DNA of 64,000 nt from Olavius algarvensis spirochete endosymbiont (GTDB lineage Bacteria > Spirochaetota > Spirochaetia > DSM-2461): NCBI GenBank assembly GCA_900608495.1, contig UWYT01000278.1, forward strand, positions 1 to 64,000. The letters run 5' to 3'. How positions within the stretch are numbered: position 1 is the first letter of the stretch; every line of letters starts with the position of its first letter. Both the position numbers and the translations under genes were made by a program. The notes beneath the pieces were generated by a model that saw only the letters and a list, made by a program, of their open reading frames with translations, searched no databases and was not told the DNA's origin. Below are positions 16,676 to 25,668 of this stretch, piece by piece.

Positions 16676-18397
16676 ATGGAATCTGTTTTTGATCGGTTGG
16701 CTAAGGAAATTTCAGGGAAAGAGAGGCTCGCTCTACTGAAGAGAATTAGCAAATTGTATAAATCGGAGCCCCTGCATAAAGGTATTGCCTCCAGCGATGA
16801 GCCATATATACCAGAAAGGCAATTCGCCCGATTATCCATATTCGCACGCCTTCAAATCATTATACTGGGCTTCCTGCTGGGTATAAGCAGAGATAAGGCG
16901 ATAGAGAGATTTCTTCTTCGCAAAATTCATCGCAAGATAGATTACGTTGCTCCAGGACTGTTAGACCGTAGAAGAGGTTTGATAAATCCAAAGTTATATC
17001 AAGTAATAGCAAAGCTGCGTTCAGCTATGAACGTTTTTAAGGAACCCATACTTAAGGCCCTGGAAGATGAGAAGGGTGAGTTCTATGCCTTCCTGGGAAA
17101 GCTAGAATTTGAAGATGTTCAAACCCGACTTGAAACACAGTTGCTGCCAAGCAGCAATGACATCCCAAATATTCCTCATTCTAAAATAAAAAAACAATTG
17201 TTTTTGAGATTTAACGATATATTGAATGACATCGAACTCACTCAGCGTAAACGGATGAATATTCACACAGAAGTCCTTTTCCAACTAAGATCCTTGGCCA
17301 GATTCCCCTACAACCGCATATTGAATCTCTTTCCACCAGGCGAGAATGGTGCAGCAGCGGGTGCGACGATTCGCGTGCTGAGAATACCTCTTCTGGAACT
17401 CGGAGATGTACTCTTTGCTTTCCAGACTCCTCCAACTTCCATTTTACTTGAAGCAATTTTCCTGTTCGATTTACAGGACAAGATTAGCGAGGATTCCGAA
17501 TGGCTTGAGAAAGAACTTCGCGAACGGATGAATCTGGCAGTTCACAGTTTGAATGTTGTACGAAAGGTAAATACCGCCATCCCCTGGGAACTCTTACTCA
17601 AGTCTCTGGCAGTAGATATTCACTACACGCCGACTACTGCCTCAGGCGTGGACGACTGGTTCAGAATATTTAAGCTATTCTGGACCAAGCGGCTCAATGC
17701 CAGATTTCGAGAATGGTCTAATCAAAAACATGTTCAAGAACTCCTGGAAGGGTTAAAGGAACAATATGAATTGACGGAAATTCCTTCGGTTCCAGGATAC
17801 AGGGGAACTGAGTTTCCGGATCATTACAAACCTCGATACGAGTTAAGTTTCGCCGTCGTGAAAGTTCTCTTTCTGGAGATATTTCAAGCGAGACTCTATC
17901 ATGTGCTGAATATCATTAAAATAGATGGTAAGTTCTATAAAAAGACCAATAGGGAGGATTTTGAAGAGGCCTTCAATAGATTCGTAAAAATCCCGGATAA
18001 AATTCGTAGTTTTGAAAACAAATTGCGCCCAGATGGTAACTATGGCATTCGGCTTGAAAACCTATGGAAAGAAACCAATTCAGGAACAGACACCTCAAAG
18101 CGTTTTTTCGAATTGCTTGGTCAACTCGATCGGGAGAGTCAGATTATAACTGTGCCGTTGATAGGAGACTTGAAAACAATGTCAGATATCCTGGGAGGTG
18201 TTTTGAGCGGCAGCGGGGGAACCTATGATTCGCTTTCAAATATGTCAGAGATAGGCGGTCATGGAAACCAGATATTCTTGGAAAACCTAAAGGAAGTTAG
18301 AAACATATTTAACCGTAGTGCGGAAAATCTCAAAAAACTATTGGAATTTGAAGAGAAGAGAATTCTTCCGGGACAGAGTAAGGAGACTCGCAATTGA
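16676..18397 (+). CDS. DUF5312-like spirochaetal protein of unknown function
   Basis: A 573-residue, mostly helical, charged cytoplasmic protein with no signal peptide; a hydrophobic stretch lies near residues 55-75 (LQIIILGFLLG). The start region MESVFDRLAKEISGKERLALLKRI and the overall plan resemble the DUF5312 family, which I know only from spirochaetes. No catalytic motif is visible. The TTGA overlap with argS implies coupled translation. There is no ribosome binding site; TCGACA (16644-16649) and TATAAC (16668-16673) lie so close to the ATG that transcription might start at or inside the gene's beginning. Confidence 0.7.
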   Translation: MESVFDRLAKEISGKERLALLKRISKLYKSEPLHKGIASSDEPYIPERQFARLSIFARLQIIILGFLLGISRDKAIERFLLRKIHRKIDYVAPGLLDRRRGLINPKLYQVIAKLRSAMNVFKEPILKALEDEKGEFYAFLGKLEFEDVQTRLETQLLPSSNDIPNIPHSKIKKQLFLRFNDILNDIELTQRKRMNIHTEVLFQLRSLARFPYNRILNLFPPGENGAAAGATIRVLRIPLLELGDVLFAFQTPPTSILLEAIFLFDLQDKISEDSEWLEKELRERMNLAVHSLNVVRKVNTAIPWELLLKSLAVDIHYTPTTASGVDDWFRIFKLFWTKRLNARFREWSNQKHVQELLEGLKEQYELTEIPSVPGYRGTEFPDHYKPRYELSFAVVKVLFLEIFQARLYHVLNIIKIDGKFYKKTNREDFEEAFNRFVKIPDKIRSFENKLRPDGNYGIRLENLWKETNSGTDTSKRFFELLGQLDRESQIITVPLIGDLKTMSDILGGVLSGSGGTYDSLSNMSEIGGHGNQIFLENLKEVRNIFNRSAENLKKLLEFEEKRILPGQSKETRN

Positions 18398-20136
18398 CAG
18401 GTGTAAAGGAAATCTGGGCTACCAGAATTTTGAATGAATTGCATGAACTTGCAACAAAGGAGGGGGACACTTCAGATAACTTCTCAAACATTATGAGTGT
18501 GGGAAGGCCGCCCGAGAGCACAATGGGTGATATCTCTTTTCCTCTTTTTCCCTATGCTAAATATCTCAAACTGAGCCCTGCACTAATTGCTTCAACCATA
18601 GCTGACAAGTTAATTGCCGAGGGTATTAGGGCTAATGCGGCAGGTGGCTATCTAAACATACATGTAGACAGGGTGGTTGCCATAACCGAGTTGTTCGATA
18701 GCATTTTCACCTTGAAAGAAAGCTGGGGAAATGGCAATGAACTCTGCGGGCAGAAGGTGATGATAGAGTATTCCAGTCCGAACACCAATAAGCCCCTGCA
18801 TCTTGGTCATCTGAGAAACGACATACTTGGCGAAAGTTGCGCACGGATATTTTCCGCGAGAGGGGCAAAGGTGCTAAGGGTTAATCTAGTAAATGATCGT
18901 GGAGTGCATATCTGTAAATCAATGCTCGCATATCAGGAATTCGGCAATGGCGAAACTCCTGAAAATTTGCGTGTGAAAAGCGATAGATTTGTGGGTGATT
19001 TCTATGTGAAGTTTGTTGAGTGGGCCAGGACAGATAAATCAGCCGAAGAAAAGGCCCAGAAGATGCTTAGGGATTGGGAATCTGGAGACAAAGAAGTAAG
19101 AAAGCTATGGAATACCATGAATAAATGGGCACTCTCTGGAATTGAAGCAACCTACCGAAGGACGGGAATCAGCTTCGATAGAATTTATAGAGAAAGTGAA
19201 ACCTATTTGCAAGGGCGTGCGCAGGTATTTGAAGGTTTGAAGAAGGGCATATTCCATAAAGACAAGGATGGTTCAATCTGTTTTGACATGGGCGAGATTG
19301 GCTTGGATACAAAGGTATTACTTCGTTCCGATGGCACCACGGTGTATATAACGCAGGATTTTGGAACAGCTGTCAGCCGTTATGAAGACTGGCCCTTCGA
19401 TCAGCTCATCTACGTTGTTGGCAGCGAACAAGAGTATCATTTCAAGGCTCTTTTTCATGTTCTGGATAAACTCGGATATTCGTGGGCAAGTAAGCTCAGA
19501 CATCTCTCATATGGCATGGTCAATCTTCCGGAAGGAAAGATGAAATCCAGAGAGGGAACAGTGGTTGATGCCGATGAGCTGATCGACAAGCTCTCTATTC
19601 TGGCACTTGCCGAAATAAGATTGAAAGGTAGGGAAGGGTTGGTGGAGGATGCACCGGATATCGCTGAGAAAATTGCGCTGGCTGCGCTTCATTATTTCCT
19701 TCTTCAGGTATCGCCAACTAAGGATATGATTTTTAATCCCGATGAATCCCTATCTTTCAACGGGAATTCGGGCCCCTACCTCCAATACACAGCTGCTCGT
19801 ATCAACAGCCTAATTGCGAAGGCTTCCAGTGATGTGTTGGATATGGATGCGGATCCAAAACTACTCAATCGGAACGATGAATGGGAATTATGCCGGAAGC
19901 TTGGCGATTTTCCTGATTTGGTTTCAAGGTCCGCAAAAATTCTGGATCCTTCAATTTTAGCTGTAAATCTTCGCGAAATCGCCAGGGATTTTAGTCACTA
20001 CTACCATGAGGTTCCGATCGCCAAAGCCAGGAACAAGGCGCTTGCCGCAGCCCGTTTAAGCCTCGCCCGTGCGGTATTGACAGTGCTCAAAAACGGTTTT
20101 AAACTGCTGAACATTCCCTTTATCGAATCAATGTAG
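18394..20136 (+). CDS. argS: Arginyl-tRNA synthetase
   Basis: A 580-residue class I synthetase that charges tRNA-Arg. The HIGH motif reads HLGH at residues 136-139 within SSPNTNKPLHLGHLRND, the KMSKS-like loop is MKSREGT near residue 383, and the C-terminal DALR anticodon-binding domain is present (NGPYLQYTAARINSL, FSHYYHEVPI). The start is a TTG overlapping the stop of the preceding gene. The lack of a true KMSKS lysine at the second position is normal for many ArgS. Confidence 0.95.
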   Translation: MTGVKEIWATRILNELHELATKEGDTSDNFSNIMSVGRPPESTMGDISFPLFPYAKYLKLSPALIASTIADKLIAEGIRANAAGGYLNIHVDRVVAITELFDSIFTLKESWGNGNELCGQKVMIEYSSPNTNKPLHLGHLRNDILGESCARIFSARGAKVLRVNLVNDRGVHICKSMLAYQEFGNGETPENLRVKSDRFVGDFYVKFVEWARTDKSAEEKAQKMLRDWESGDKEVRKLWNTMNKWALSGIEATYRRTGISFDRIYRESETYLQGRAQVFEGLKKGIFHKDKDGSICFDMGEIGLDTKVLLRSDGTTVYITQDFGTAVSRYEDWPFDQLIYVVGSEQEYHFKALFHVLDKLGYSWASKLRHLSYGMVNLPEGKMKSREGTVVDADELIDKLSILALAEIRLKGREGLVEDAPDIAEKIALAALHYFLLQVSPTKDMIFNPDESLSFNGNSGPYLQYTAARINSLIAKASSDVLDMDADPKLLNRNDEWELCRKLGDFPDLVSRSAKILDPSILAVNLREIARDFSHYYHEVPIAKARNKALAAARLSLARAVLTVLKNGFKLLNIPFIESM

Positions 20137-20206
20137 GCCTTCTTCTGATTTTCCGCATCCGGAATCTTACTTCGCACCCGGCTTCCTTGAGAAAAATAGA
20201 CATACG

Positions 20207-20235
20207 TTGACGGGCATAACTCTTGTTGTTAATCT
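20207..20235 (+). promoter_or_regulatory. Promoter of the rplU-rpmA-obg operon
   Basis: TTGACG (20207-20212), 17 bases, TAATCT (20230-20235). It lies about 205 bases before rplU. The intergenic region 20137-20440 contains no gene, and the long untranslated leader could hold a ribosomal-protein autoregulatory structure, but I could not identify a known L21 leader fold. Confidence 0.4.
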
Positions 20236-20440
20236 TCTGGCTATAGACATCTGGGAAGTATTCTATTAGTATAACATAGTGGATGTTCATCTGTGTTAGG
20301 CGGATGAGTAGGCTGATTGGCATGCTGCTGCGTCGTGGTTCCGGATGAAATCCTGACTATGAGCAGCGATGGCGAGGCTAGCGAGATGCCTTGTTGAACT
20401 GTCACACACTGGAACGATTTTTGTTAGCGGGGGATTCATG

Positions 20441-20755
20441 ATGTATGCTCTGGTGGAAATTCTGGGGAAGCAATACAAGGCGGAAAGGGGTAGTCTTATA
20501 AAAGTTGACTTGCTTGATGGTAAGAAGGCGGGTGACAGTGTGGAATTCGACACTGTGCTGATGATTTCAGACGGTGAGAATACTAGAATTGGTCAGCCCT
20601 ATGTTGAGGGAATGAAGGTTTTGGGGACTGTTGGTGAATCAGTTCGAGAGGCCAAAATTGGAGTGACAAAGTTCAAGAAACGCAAAGGGTATCATCGTTT
20701 TCTTGGCCATAGGCAGAGATATTCTCTTGTTAAGGTGAACGAAATCACCTCCTAG
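20441..20755 (+). CDS. rplU: 50S ribosomal protein L21
   Basis: A 104-residue protein of the large subunit. MYALVEILGKQYKAERG and the C-terminal KKRKGYHRFLGHRQRYSLVKV are standard L21 features, near the 23S rRNA contact. The ATG at 20441 follows GGGGGA by six bases; a longer open frame upstream has no family match. The next gene is prp, then rpmA, the common order. Confidence 0.95.
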   Translation: MYALVEILGKQYKAERGSLIKVDLLDGKKAGDSVEFDTVLMISDGENTRIGQPYVEGMKVLGTVGESVREAKIGVTKFKKRKGYHRFLGHRQRYSLVKVNEITS

Positions 20756-20765
20756 GACTGTAGCG

Positions 20766-21110
20766 GTGATTGCGGTTGTAGTGGCTCTTGATGGCCAGGG
20801 TGCCTTAAATCGGATGAACCTCAGCGGTCATGCGGGATATTGGAGTAGAAAAGGAGATCCGGCCTGTGCGGCTACGACACTGCTGGTGCGTTCGGTTGCT
20901 AAGTTGGTGGCATCACTGGATGGTTGGACCGTTAACGGTGGAGCGCGGAAACTTGGCAAGTTAACCATGGAGATAGAAAGTCGCCCAGTGGATTCGGAAG
21001 ACTGGCTTCGCGGAGTAACCGATACTCTTTTACAAGGCCTTGCCGATATTGCAAGAGAATATCCGAATTCAATAAACCTAAAATTGGAGAAGATAAACGA
21101 TGGCTCATAA
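20766..21110 (+). CDS. prp: Prp-family cysteine protease (YsxB-like) between L21 and L27
   Basis: A 114-residue protein with the Prp hallmarks SGHAGY and GDPACAA. His22 and Cys34 sit at exactly the positions of the catalytic dyad in Staphylococcus aureus Prp, which removes an N-terminal extension from L27. The start is GTG 20766. The odd point is that the L27 encoded next has no extension to cleave, so the substrate here must be different or the protein has another role in ribosome assembly. It overlaps rpmA by 11 bases. Confidence 0.88.
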   Translation: MIAVVVALDGQGALNRMNLSGHAGYWSRKGDPACAATTLLVRSVAKLVASLDGWTVNGGARKLGKLTMEIESRPVDSEDWLRGVTDTLLQGLADIAREYPNSINLKLEKINDGS

Positions 21111-21354
21111 GAAAGGTGGCGGTTCCTCGAAAAATGGCCGTGATTCCAATGCTCAAAGATTGGGTATAAAGCGATATGGAGGTCAGTTTGTGTCTGCGGG
21201 TACCATTTTAGTTCGTCAGCGCGGAACCAAGGTGCATCCGGGGGATTTTGTTGGTAGAGGCAAAGACGATACCCTGTTTGCAAAAAATTCGGGAACCGTT
21301 TTGTACCATTTCAAGAAAGGTAAGAAGCGGGTGTCAATTATAAGCGATAGCTGA
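21100..21354 (+). CDS. rpmA: 50S ribosomal protein L27
   Basis: An 84-residue protein whose N-terminal tail reaches the peptidyl-transferase centre. It begins [16 protein letters not shown], which is already the mature form, followed by [26 protein letters not shown] precedes the ATG by about nine bases, and no in-frame upstream start would add a Prp-type cleavage site. Confidence 0.95.
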   Translation: MAHKKGGGSSKNGRDSNAQRLGIKRYGGQFVSAGTILVRQRGTKVHPGDFVGRGKDDTLFAKNSGTVLYHFKKGKKRVSIISDS

Positions 21355-21360
21355 CACCTT

Positions 21361-22356
21361 ATGTCTTCCTTCATCGACGAGGCCTTCCTTGAGGTTCGAT
21401 CAGGCGACGGCGGATCCGGATCTGTCTCGTTTCGCCGTGAGAAATATGTTTCGCGGGGCGGTCCCGACGGAGGTGACGGCGGGAAGGGTGGAGATGTCAT
21501 ATTTGTTTCTCGGCGGAATCTATCGACACTGGCCCATATTCGACGACGAGCTGCTTATGCGGCAAAAAACGGAAAGTCCGGCAGCGGTAGGAGAATGTGC
21601 GGCAAAGATGGCGACAATCTCGTCATTTCCGTACCGCCGGGTACCAGAGTGATAGACATAACCATTGGGAAAACACTTCACGATTTCGACAGGAAATCGG
21701 AAGGTGAGGAGTGGATATTCCTTACGGGCGGACGCGGGGGATTGGGGAATTGGCATTTTCGAACCTCCGGTAATCAGACTCCAACTCATGCGCAATCTGG
21801 TAAATCGGGTTCCTTGCGAGAAATCTCTCTAGAATTGCTGCTCATTGCGGATATCGGCCTGGTAGGAATGCCAAATGCCGGTAAATCCAGCCTCATCAAT
21901 GCCTTGACATCGGCAAAATCGAGGGTTGCCGACTATCCATTTACCACCAGGGTTCCATGCCTGGGTGTACTTCGGCGAGGCGAACAGGAAAGGATAATTG
22001 CCGATATCCCGGGGCTTATTGAGGGAGCCTCAGAAGGTGTTGGACTAGGACATAGATTCCTGCGTCACATTAGTCGATCCGCATATTTGGTGTATATGAG
22101 CGATTTAAGCGATGCTGATCCGATTCATACCCTTCGAGTACTCAAGAAAGAGATAGAACTATTCGATTCCAACCTATTGAAGAAACCAAGCATAATCATT
22201 GGTTCCAAAGCCGATCTTGATGAATCAGGTGCAAAGCTAGATCTGCTTATTGGAGCATTTCCGGATGATGAAGTTATTGGTGTATCTGTTTTTTCCTCGG
22301 AGAAACTGGAACAATTCTGCGATCGACTGTTTAATCTCAGCAATGACAACTTGTGA
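21361..22356 (+). CDS. obg: Obg-family GTPase (CgtA/ObgE)
   Basis: A 331-residue ribosome-assembly GTPase. The N-terminal glycine-rich Obg fold (residues about 1-158, with FRREKYVSRGGPDGGDGG) is followed by the G domain: G1 GMPNAGKSS, G2 TTRVP, G3 DIPGLIEGA, G4 GSKADL. There is no C-terminal OCT domain, as in many Gram-negative Obg. Its stop overlaps the GTG of nadD (GTGA). Confidence 0.95.
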   Translation: MSSFIDEAFLEVRSGDGGSGSVSFRREKYVSRGGPDGGDGGKGGDVIFVSRRNLSTLAHIRRRAAYAAKNGKSGSGRRMCGKDGDNLVISVPPGTRVIDITIGKTLHDFDRKSEGEEWIFLTGGRGGLGNWHFRTSGNQTPTHAQSGKSGSLREISLELLLIADIGLVGMPNAGKSSLINALTSAKSRVADYPFTTRVPCLGVLRRGEQERIIADIPGLIEGASEGVGLGHRFLRHISRSAYLVYMSDLSDADPIHTLRVLKKEIELFDSNLLKKPSIIIGSKADLDESGAKLDLLIGAFPDDEVIGVSVFSSEKLEQFCDRLFNLSNDNL

Positions 22357-22931
22357 AAACAGCAATACTTGGAGGATCCTTCAATCCTGTTCACTCTGGC
22401 CATTTATCAATAGCTGAAGAAGTCATAAAAAACGGCTATCAGAAAATCCTGTTTATTCCGGTTGCAATTCCACCTCACAAAACTCTGGCCCGTGGAGCTA
22501 GCGATGCGGATCGTCTTGCCATGTTGAAGCTGGCCCTTCAGGATTTCTCTTGGGCTGAGCTTTGGAGAGGAGAGATATACCGCAGTGGACCTTCTTACAG
22601 TATCGATACTGTCCGGGAACTAAAGGAAAATGGGATACTTGATTCCAGGGCAGCCATTATAATTGGCGATGACCTAGCGGACGATTTTTCGTCATGGAAA
22701 GATGTCCCGAGACTATTAGACGAGGTAAATATCATTCTTGCTCGACGAGATGTGAAAAGAGAGGTTGAGTTTCAGTACCCTTGTTTCAGGCTGCCTAATA
22801 CGCCGGTACCCTATTCATCGAGCGAGATAAGGCAGAGAATCGAAAACGGTTTGAGCATAGGCAGGCTAGTACCGCTTCCCGTTACCGAATACATTGAGAG
22901 AAACAGGCTTTATGGTTTTGCGCAAACCTGA
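22353..22931 (+). CDS. nadD: Nicotinate-nucleotide adenylyltransferase
   Basis: A 192-residue enzyme that makes deamido-NAD from nicotinate mononucleotide and ATP. The nucleotide-binding GGSFNPVHSGHL near residue 7 and the C-terminal SSSEIRQRI (the ISSTxIR motif) are present. The GTG start overlaps the obg stop by four bases. It overlaps the next gene by about 20 bases. Confidence 0.94.
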   Translation: MKTAILGGSFNPVHSGHLSIAEEVIKNGYQKILFIPVAIPPHKTLARGASDADRLAMLKLALQDFSWAELWRGEIYRSGPSYSIDTVRELKENGILDSRAAIIIGDDLADDFSSWKDVPRLLDEVNIILARRDVKREVEFQYPCFRLPNTPVPYSSSEIRQRIENGLSIGRLVPLPVTEYIERNRLYGFAQT

Positions 22932-24090
22932 AAATCCTTATTGGTTTTTCGCACTAATTGTGATTCTCGTGGCCTTCCTGGTTGTATGGGCGGTTTTGAG
23001 CCTGAGAATAGATTTATTTACAGAGGCGATTAAAGAGGGTGTAACGATTAGCATACTTATCGTGATTGACGATAGGAACAAACCTCTAATTTCGGAGGTT
23101 CTCTATTACCATCCGAAAACACAGAATGCAGCCTTAACAGCGATACCCATTGAAACCGGCACTCTGCTTTTGGCGGTCGATAAAATAGATAGATTGGAAT
23201 CCATATACAATAGCGACAATCTGGAACCCTATCGGGATGCAGTCGAGACACTGCTTGGATACCCAGTTTCATTTGTAATTCGCTTTGATTCGGACAATTT
23301 CGAGCGCCTGGTGGACCATTTGGGGGGGATAGATGTTTTCATACCCAATGCAATTGACGATACAGTCGATGGAGTAAGATACCTCTTTCCGCCGGGGAGT
23401 GTGAAGCTTGACGGGTCCAAAGCGCTTTCTTACGTTGAATACAAACCAACGGGAGAACCAATAACTGAAAGGATGGAGCGAGAACACAGGGTTGTCAAAT
23501 CCCTGCTGCGCTCCATAAGCGACAGTGGGAATCGCCTTCTCTCATCAGAAGTGTTCCCCTATATTCGAGATATATTCAACTCCAATCTCGATGATCGCAG
23601 TCTATCAACTCTCATTGAAACTTTGACTGCGATTGATTCCAAAAGTCTTGTTTTGCAAGGCATTATTGGCGACCAGCGCACGCTTCAAGGTAAGAACATA
23701 CTCTTCCCCTTTTATGATGGAAATTTGATTAAGGAAACGGTTCAGAAGATTAACAAAACTCTTGCCAAGATTGATGTTCTTGACGACGATGCGCTGTCGA
23801 TTAACGTGGAAATCTTGAACGGAACTAATCTGTCGGGGCTTGCATCCAGGACGGCGCAGCTATATAAAAGTTTTGGCTTCAAGATTGCCGCTATCGCGAA
23901 CGCTGAACTTAACGACTATAGCAGAACCATTGTGCTGGACAGAAAGGGAAATCCGGAGGCTGCGAAAAAAGTGGCAGAATTGATTCGCTGTGATCAAATC
24001 CATTCGCAGATAGACGAAAATCGGGATGAAACCGTAGATGTAACGGTTATTCTGGGAAGAGATTTTGATGGAAGATACGTTAAGAAGTAA
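22912..24090 (+). CDS. LytR-CpsA-Psr (LCP)-like membrane protein with LytR C-terminal domain
   Basis: A 392-residue protein with one N-terminal membrane segment (about residues 10-32), an LCP domain (about 45-270) and a LytR_C domain (about 295-375, VEILNGTNLSGLASRTA). LCP enzymes ligate glycopolymers to peptidoglycan. FDNFERLVDHLGGIDV-like and RMEREHRVVKSLL segments are recognisable. However, the strongly conserved SIPRDT catalytic-site motif reads AIPIET, with Arg replaced by Ile and Asp by Glu, so transferase activity is doubtful. ATG 22912 is chosen over TTG 22894. Confidence 0.8.
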   Translation: MVLRKPENPYWFFALIVILVAFLVVWAVLSLRIDLFTEAIKEGVTISILIVIDDRNKPLISEVLYYHPKTQNAALTAIPIETGTLLLAVDKIDRLESIYNSDNLEPYRDAVETLLGYPVSFVIRFDSDNFERLVDHLGGIDVFIPNAIDDTVDGVRYLFPPGSVKLDGSKALSYVEYKPTGEPITERMEREHRVVKSLLRSISDSGNRLLSSEVFPYIRDIFNSNLDDRSLSTLIETLTAIDSKSLVLQGIIGDQRTLQGKNILFPFYDGNLIKETVQKINKTLAKIDVLDDDALSINVEILNGTNLSGLASRTAQLYKSFGFKIAAIANAELNDYSRTIVLDRKGNPEAAKKVAELIRCDQIHSQIDENRDETVDVTVILGRDFDGRYVKK

Positions 24091-24439
24091 GGCGCGAGAA
24101 CTCTGCGAGCTACTTACTAAAAGGAAAGCGGGAAACGTAATGGGCTTGGAAATGAGCAAGATATGTTCGTGGACCTCGCACCTCGTTATCGGAACTGTGT
24201 CCAGCCGAATACACATGAAGGGACTCGGTGAGGCGGTTACCGATAAAATGCGGGAGCTGGGAATTGAAACTCGTTTCACTGGCAAAAGAGCCAATGAGAG
24301 CTCGTGGCGAATAATTGACGGCGGTGATATTGTTGTCAGCCTAATGGACTCAGTATCTAGAGGATTCTATGCGTTAGAGGAAAGATGGTTCGAATCTGAA
24401 GTTTTTTACAATGCCAGTAGGACGATACACTTAGGTTAA
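24068..24439 (+). CDS. rsfS: Ribosome silencing factor RsfS
   Basis: A 123-residue protein of the RsfS/Iojap family that binds L14 and blocks subunit joining under starvation. The pattern includes GLEMSKICSWTSHLVIGTVSS (split at residues 28-48) and the C-terminal DGGDIVVSLMDSVSRGFYALEERW, equivalent to the usual W.iLDygdvvvHif.xexRexY. Several usual positions differ (for example VSLMD where VHIF is typical). ATG 24068 has GGAAGA seven bases upstream. It ends the rplU operon. Confidence 0.88.
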   Translation: MEDTLRSKARELCELLTKRKAGNVMGLEMSKICSWTSHLVIGTVSSRIHMKGLGEAVTDKMRELGIETRFTGKRANESSWRIIDGGDIVVSLMDSVSRGFYALEERWFESEVFYNASRTIHLG

Positions 24440-24557
24440 TCATCAGGCAAAATAGACTTGCCGTAAAACGCTGCCTTCGTCATCGCTGTATAGACGACGC
24501 CTAGCAAGTTAGTTCCACGGTAGAAGTTCACATGAATCCCAATTTCCACTTGATTAC

Positions 24558-24587
24558 TTGATTGACAATGGTGGCACGGCTTATAAT
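24558..24587 (+). promoter_or_regulatory. Promoter of spoVG
   Basis: A perfect TATAAT (24582-24587) is preceded by TTGATT (24558-24563, 18-base spacer); a TTGACA at 24562-24567 overlaps it but would leave only 14 bases. The predicted start lies near 24594, 24 bases before the spoVG ATG. Confidence 0.55.
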
Positions 24588-24617
24588 GGAATCGTGCAAC
24601 CGCTCCAGGAGGACGGT

Positions 24618-24896
24618 ATGGAAATTACTGATATTCGCATCAGAAAAGTTGAAACAGATGGAAAGTTGAAAGCCTATGTCACGCTGACTTTTGATGATTC
24701 TTTTGTCGTACACAATGTTAAAATCATTCAGGGTACAAACGGAGTTTTTATTGCCATGCCGAGCCGAAAAACAAAAAATGGTGAATACAAGGACATAGTA
24801 CACCCTATAAATTCAACATTTCGCACTCGATTGCAGGAGAAAATTCTGGCTGAATATGAAAATATGGGTGATGCTATGGAGCATACTGCGAAGTAG
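24618..24896 (+). CDS. spoVG: SpoVG-family nucleic-acid-binding regulator
   Basis: A 92-residue protein starting [20 protein letters not shown] and containing [22 protein letters not shown], the conserved SpoVG core. In Borrelia SpoVG binds DNA and RNA and regulates genes; sporulation is not implied. The start is fixed by AGGAGG five bases upstream of ATG 24618; the 20 codons before it are not part of the family. It is followed by tRNA-Gln and rplY, as in Borrelia for the protein genes. Confidence 0.95.
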   Translation: MEITDIRIRKVETDGKLKAYVTLTFDDSFVVHNVKIIQGTNGVFIAMPSRKTKNGEYKDIVHPINSTFRTRLQEKILAEYENMGDAMEHTAK

Positions 24897-24931
24897 AATT
24901 GGGGAAAACCACTAGAACGGTTGCTATAGAT

Positions 24932-25003
24932 TAGGACGTCGGCAAGCGGTAAGCCACCGGGTTTTGATCCCGGCATTCGCAGGTTCGATTCCTGCCGTCC
25001 TAG
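24932..25003 (+). tRNA. tRNA-Gln (anticodon UUG)
   Basis: Acceptor TAGGACG pairs with CGTCCTA, anticodon stem CCGGG/CCCGG carries TTTTGAT with anticodon TTG, and the T-arm is GCAGG/CCTGC. The discriminator is G and CCA is not encoded. It lies 35 bases after spoVG and 32 bases before rplY, so it may be processed from a spoVG-rplY transcript. Together with the CUG tRNA both glutamine codons are covered. Confidence 0.95.
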
Positions 25004-25035
25004 ATTCCCCGCACACAGTGGAGGTGAGCAAAATA

Positions 25036-25668
25036 GTGGAAAGCACACAACTAGTGGCGAAACGACGCGAGACGATAAATAAGGGTTCGACCCGGGCGCT
25101 TAGAAGAAGTGGAAGAATTCCTGCCATTCTGTATGGTGACGGCGTTCTAAGAGCTGTTAGCATCGATGCTAAGGAATGGGCGCATAGTTTTCAATATGCC
25201 TCAGGCAATAAGGTTATTGGATTAAAGCTGGATAACGATGAATACAAAGTATTGGTAAAGGATACCCAGAGAGACATACTTTCGGGCGGTGTCATGCATA
25301 TTGACTTCTATGCAATTCGCGCGGGCAAGAAGCTTAGCACCGTAGTGCCGATTCATCTTGAAGGTACCCCTAAGGGTATAATAGAAGGCGGAATTCTTGA
25401 GCAGAAAATTGAGGAAATCGAGGTAGTATGCCTGCCTGAAGACATTCCGGATTTTTTTGCAATCGATGTTTCGCAACTCGAGGTTGGCGATTCTTTACAT
25501 GTTAGCGATATCCCAACGCCCCGGGAAGTTGAGATTCGAACCGACGTTCATTTGACTGTGGTAGTTATAACTCATGCCAAGGCAGTAGAGGAGCCTGTAT
25601 CGGAGATAGAAGAGGAAGTTGTAGAGGAAATCGCAATCGGGGACGGAAGCGAGGAAGGTGCCGAATAG
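25036..25668 (+). CDS. rplY: 50S ribosomal protein L25/general stress protein Ctc
   Basis: A 210-residue long form of L25, which binds 5S rRNA. The N-terminal domain (SRALRRSGRIPAILYG-like) and the C-terminal TL5 domain (IHLEGTPKGIIEGGILEQ, LEVGDSLHVSDI) are both present, followed by an acidic tail from about residue 182 rich in Glu. The open frame extends upstream through the tRNA, which cannot be coding; GTG 25036 is preceded by GGAGGTGA and is the likely start. It overlaps pth by 11 bases. Confidence 0.92.
   Translation: MESTQLVAKRRETINKGSTRALRRSGRIPAILYGDGVLRAVSIDAKEWAHSFQYASGNKVIGLKLDNDEYKVLVKDTQRDILSGGVMHIDFYAIRAGKKLSTVVPIHLEGTPKGIIEGGILEQKIEEIEVVCLPEDIPDFFAIDVSQLEVGDSLHVSDIPTPREVEIRTDVHLTVVVITHAKAVEEPVSEIEEEVVEEIAIGDGSEEGAE

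Noticed and set aside
24571-24587. TGGCACG upstream of spoVG as a second sigma-54 promoter
   Set aside because: The TTGC -12 element is absent at the right distance; a TATAAT with a -35-like box explains the site better.
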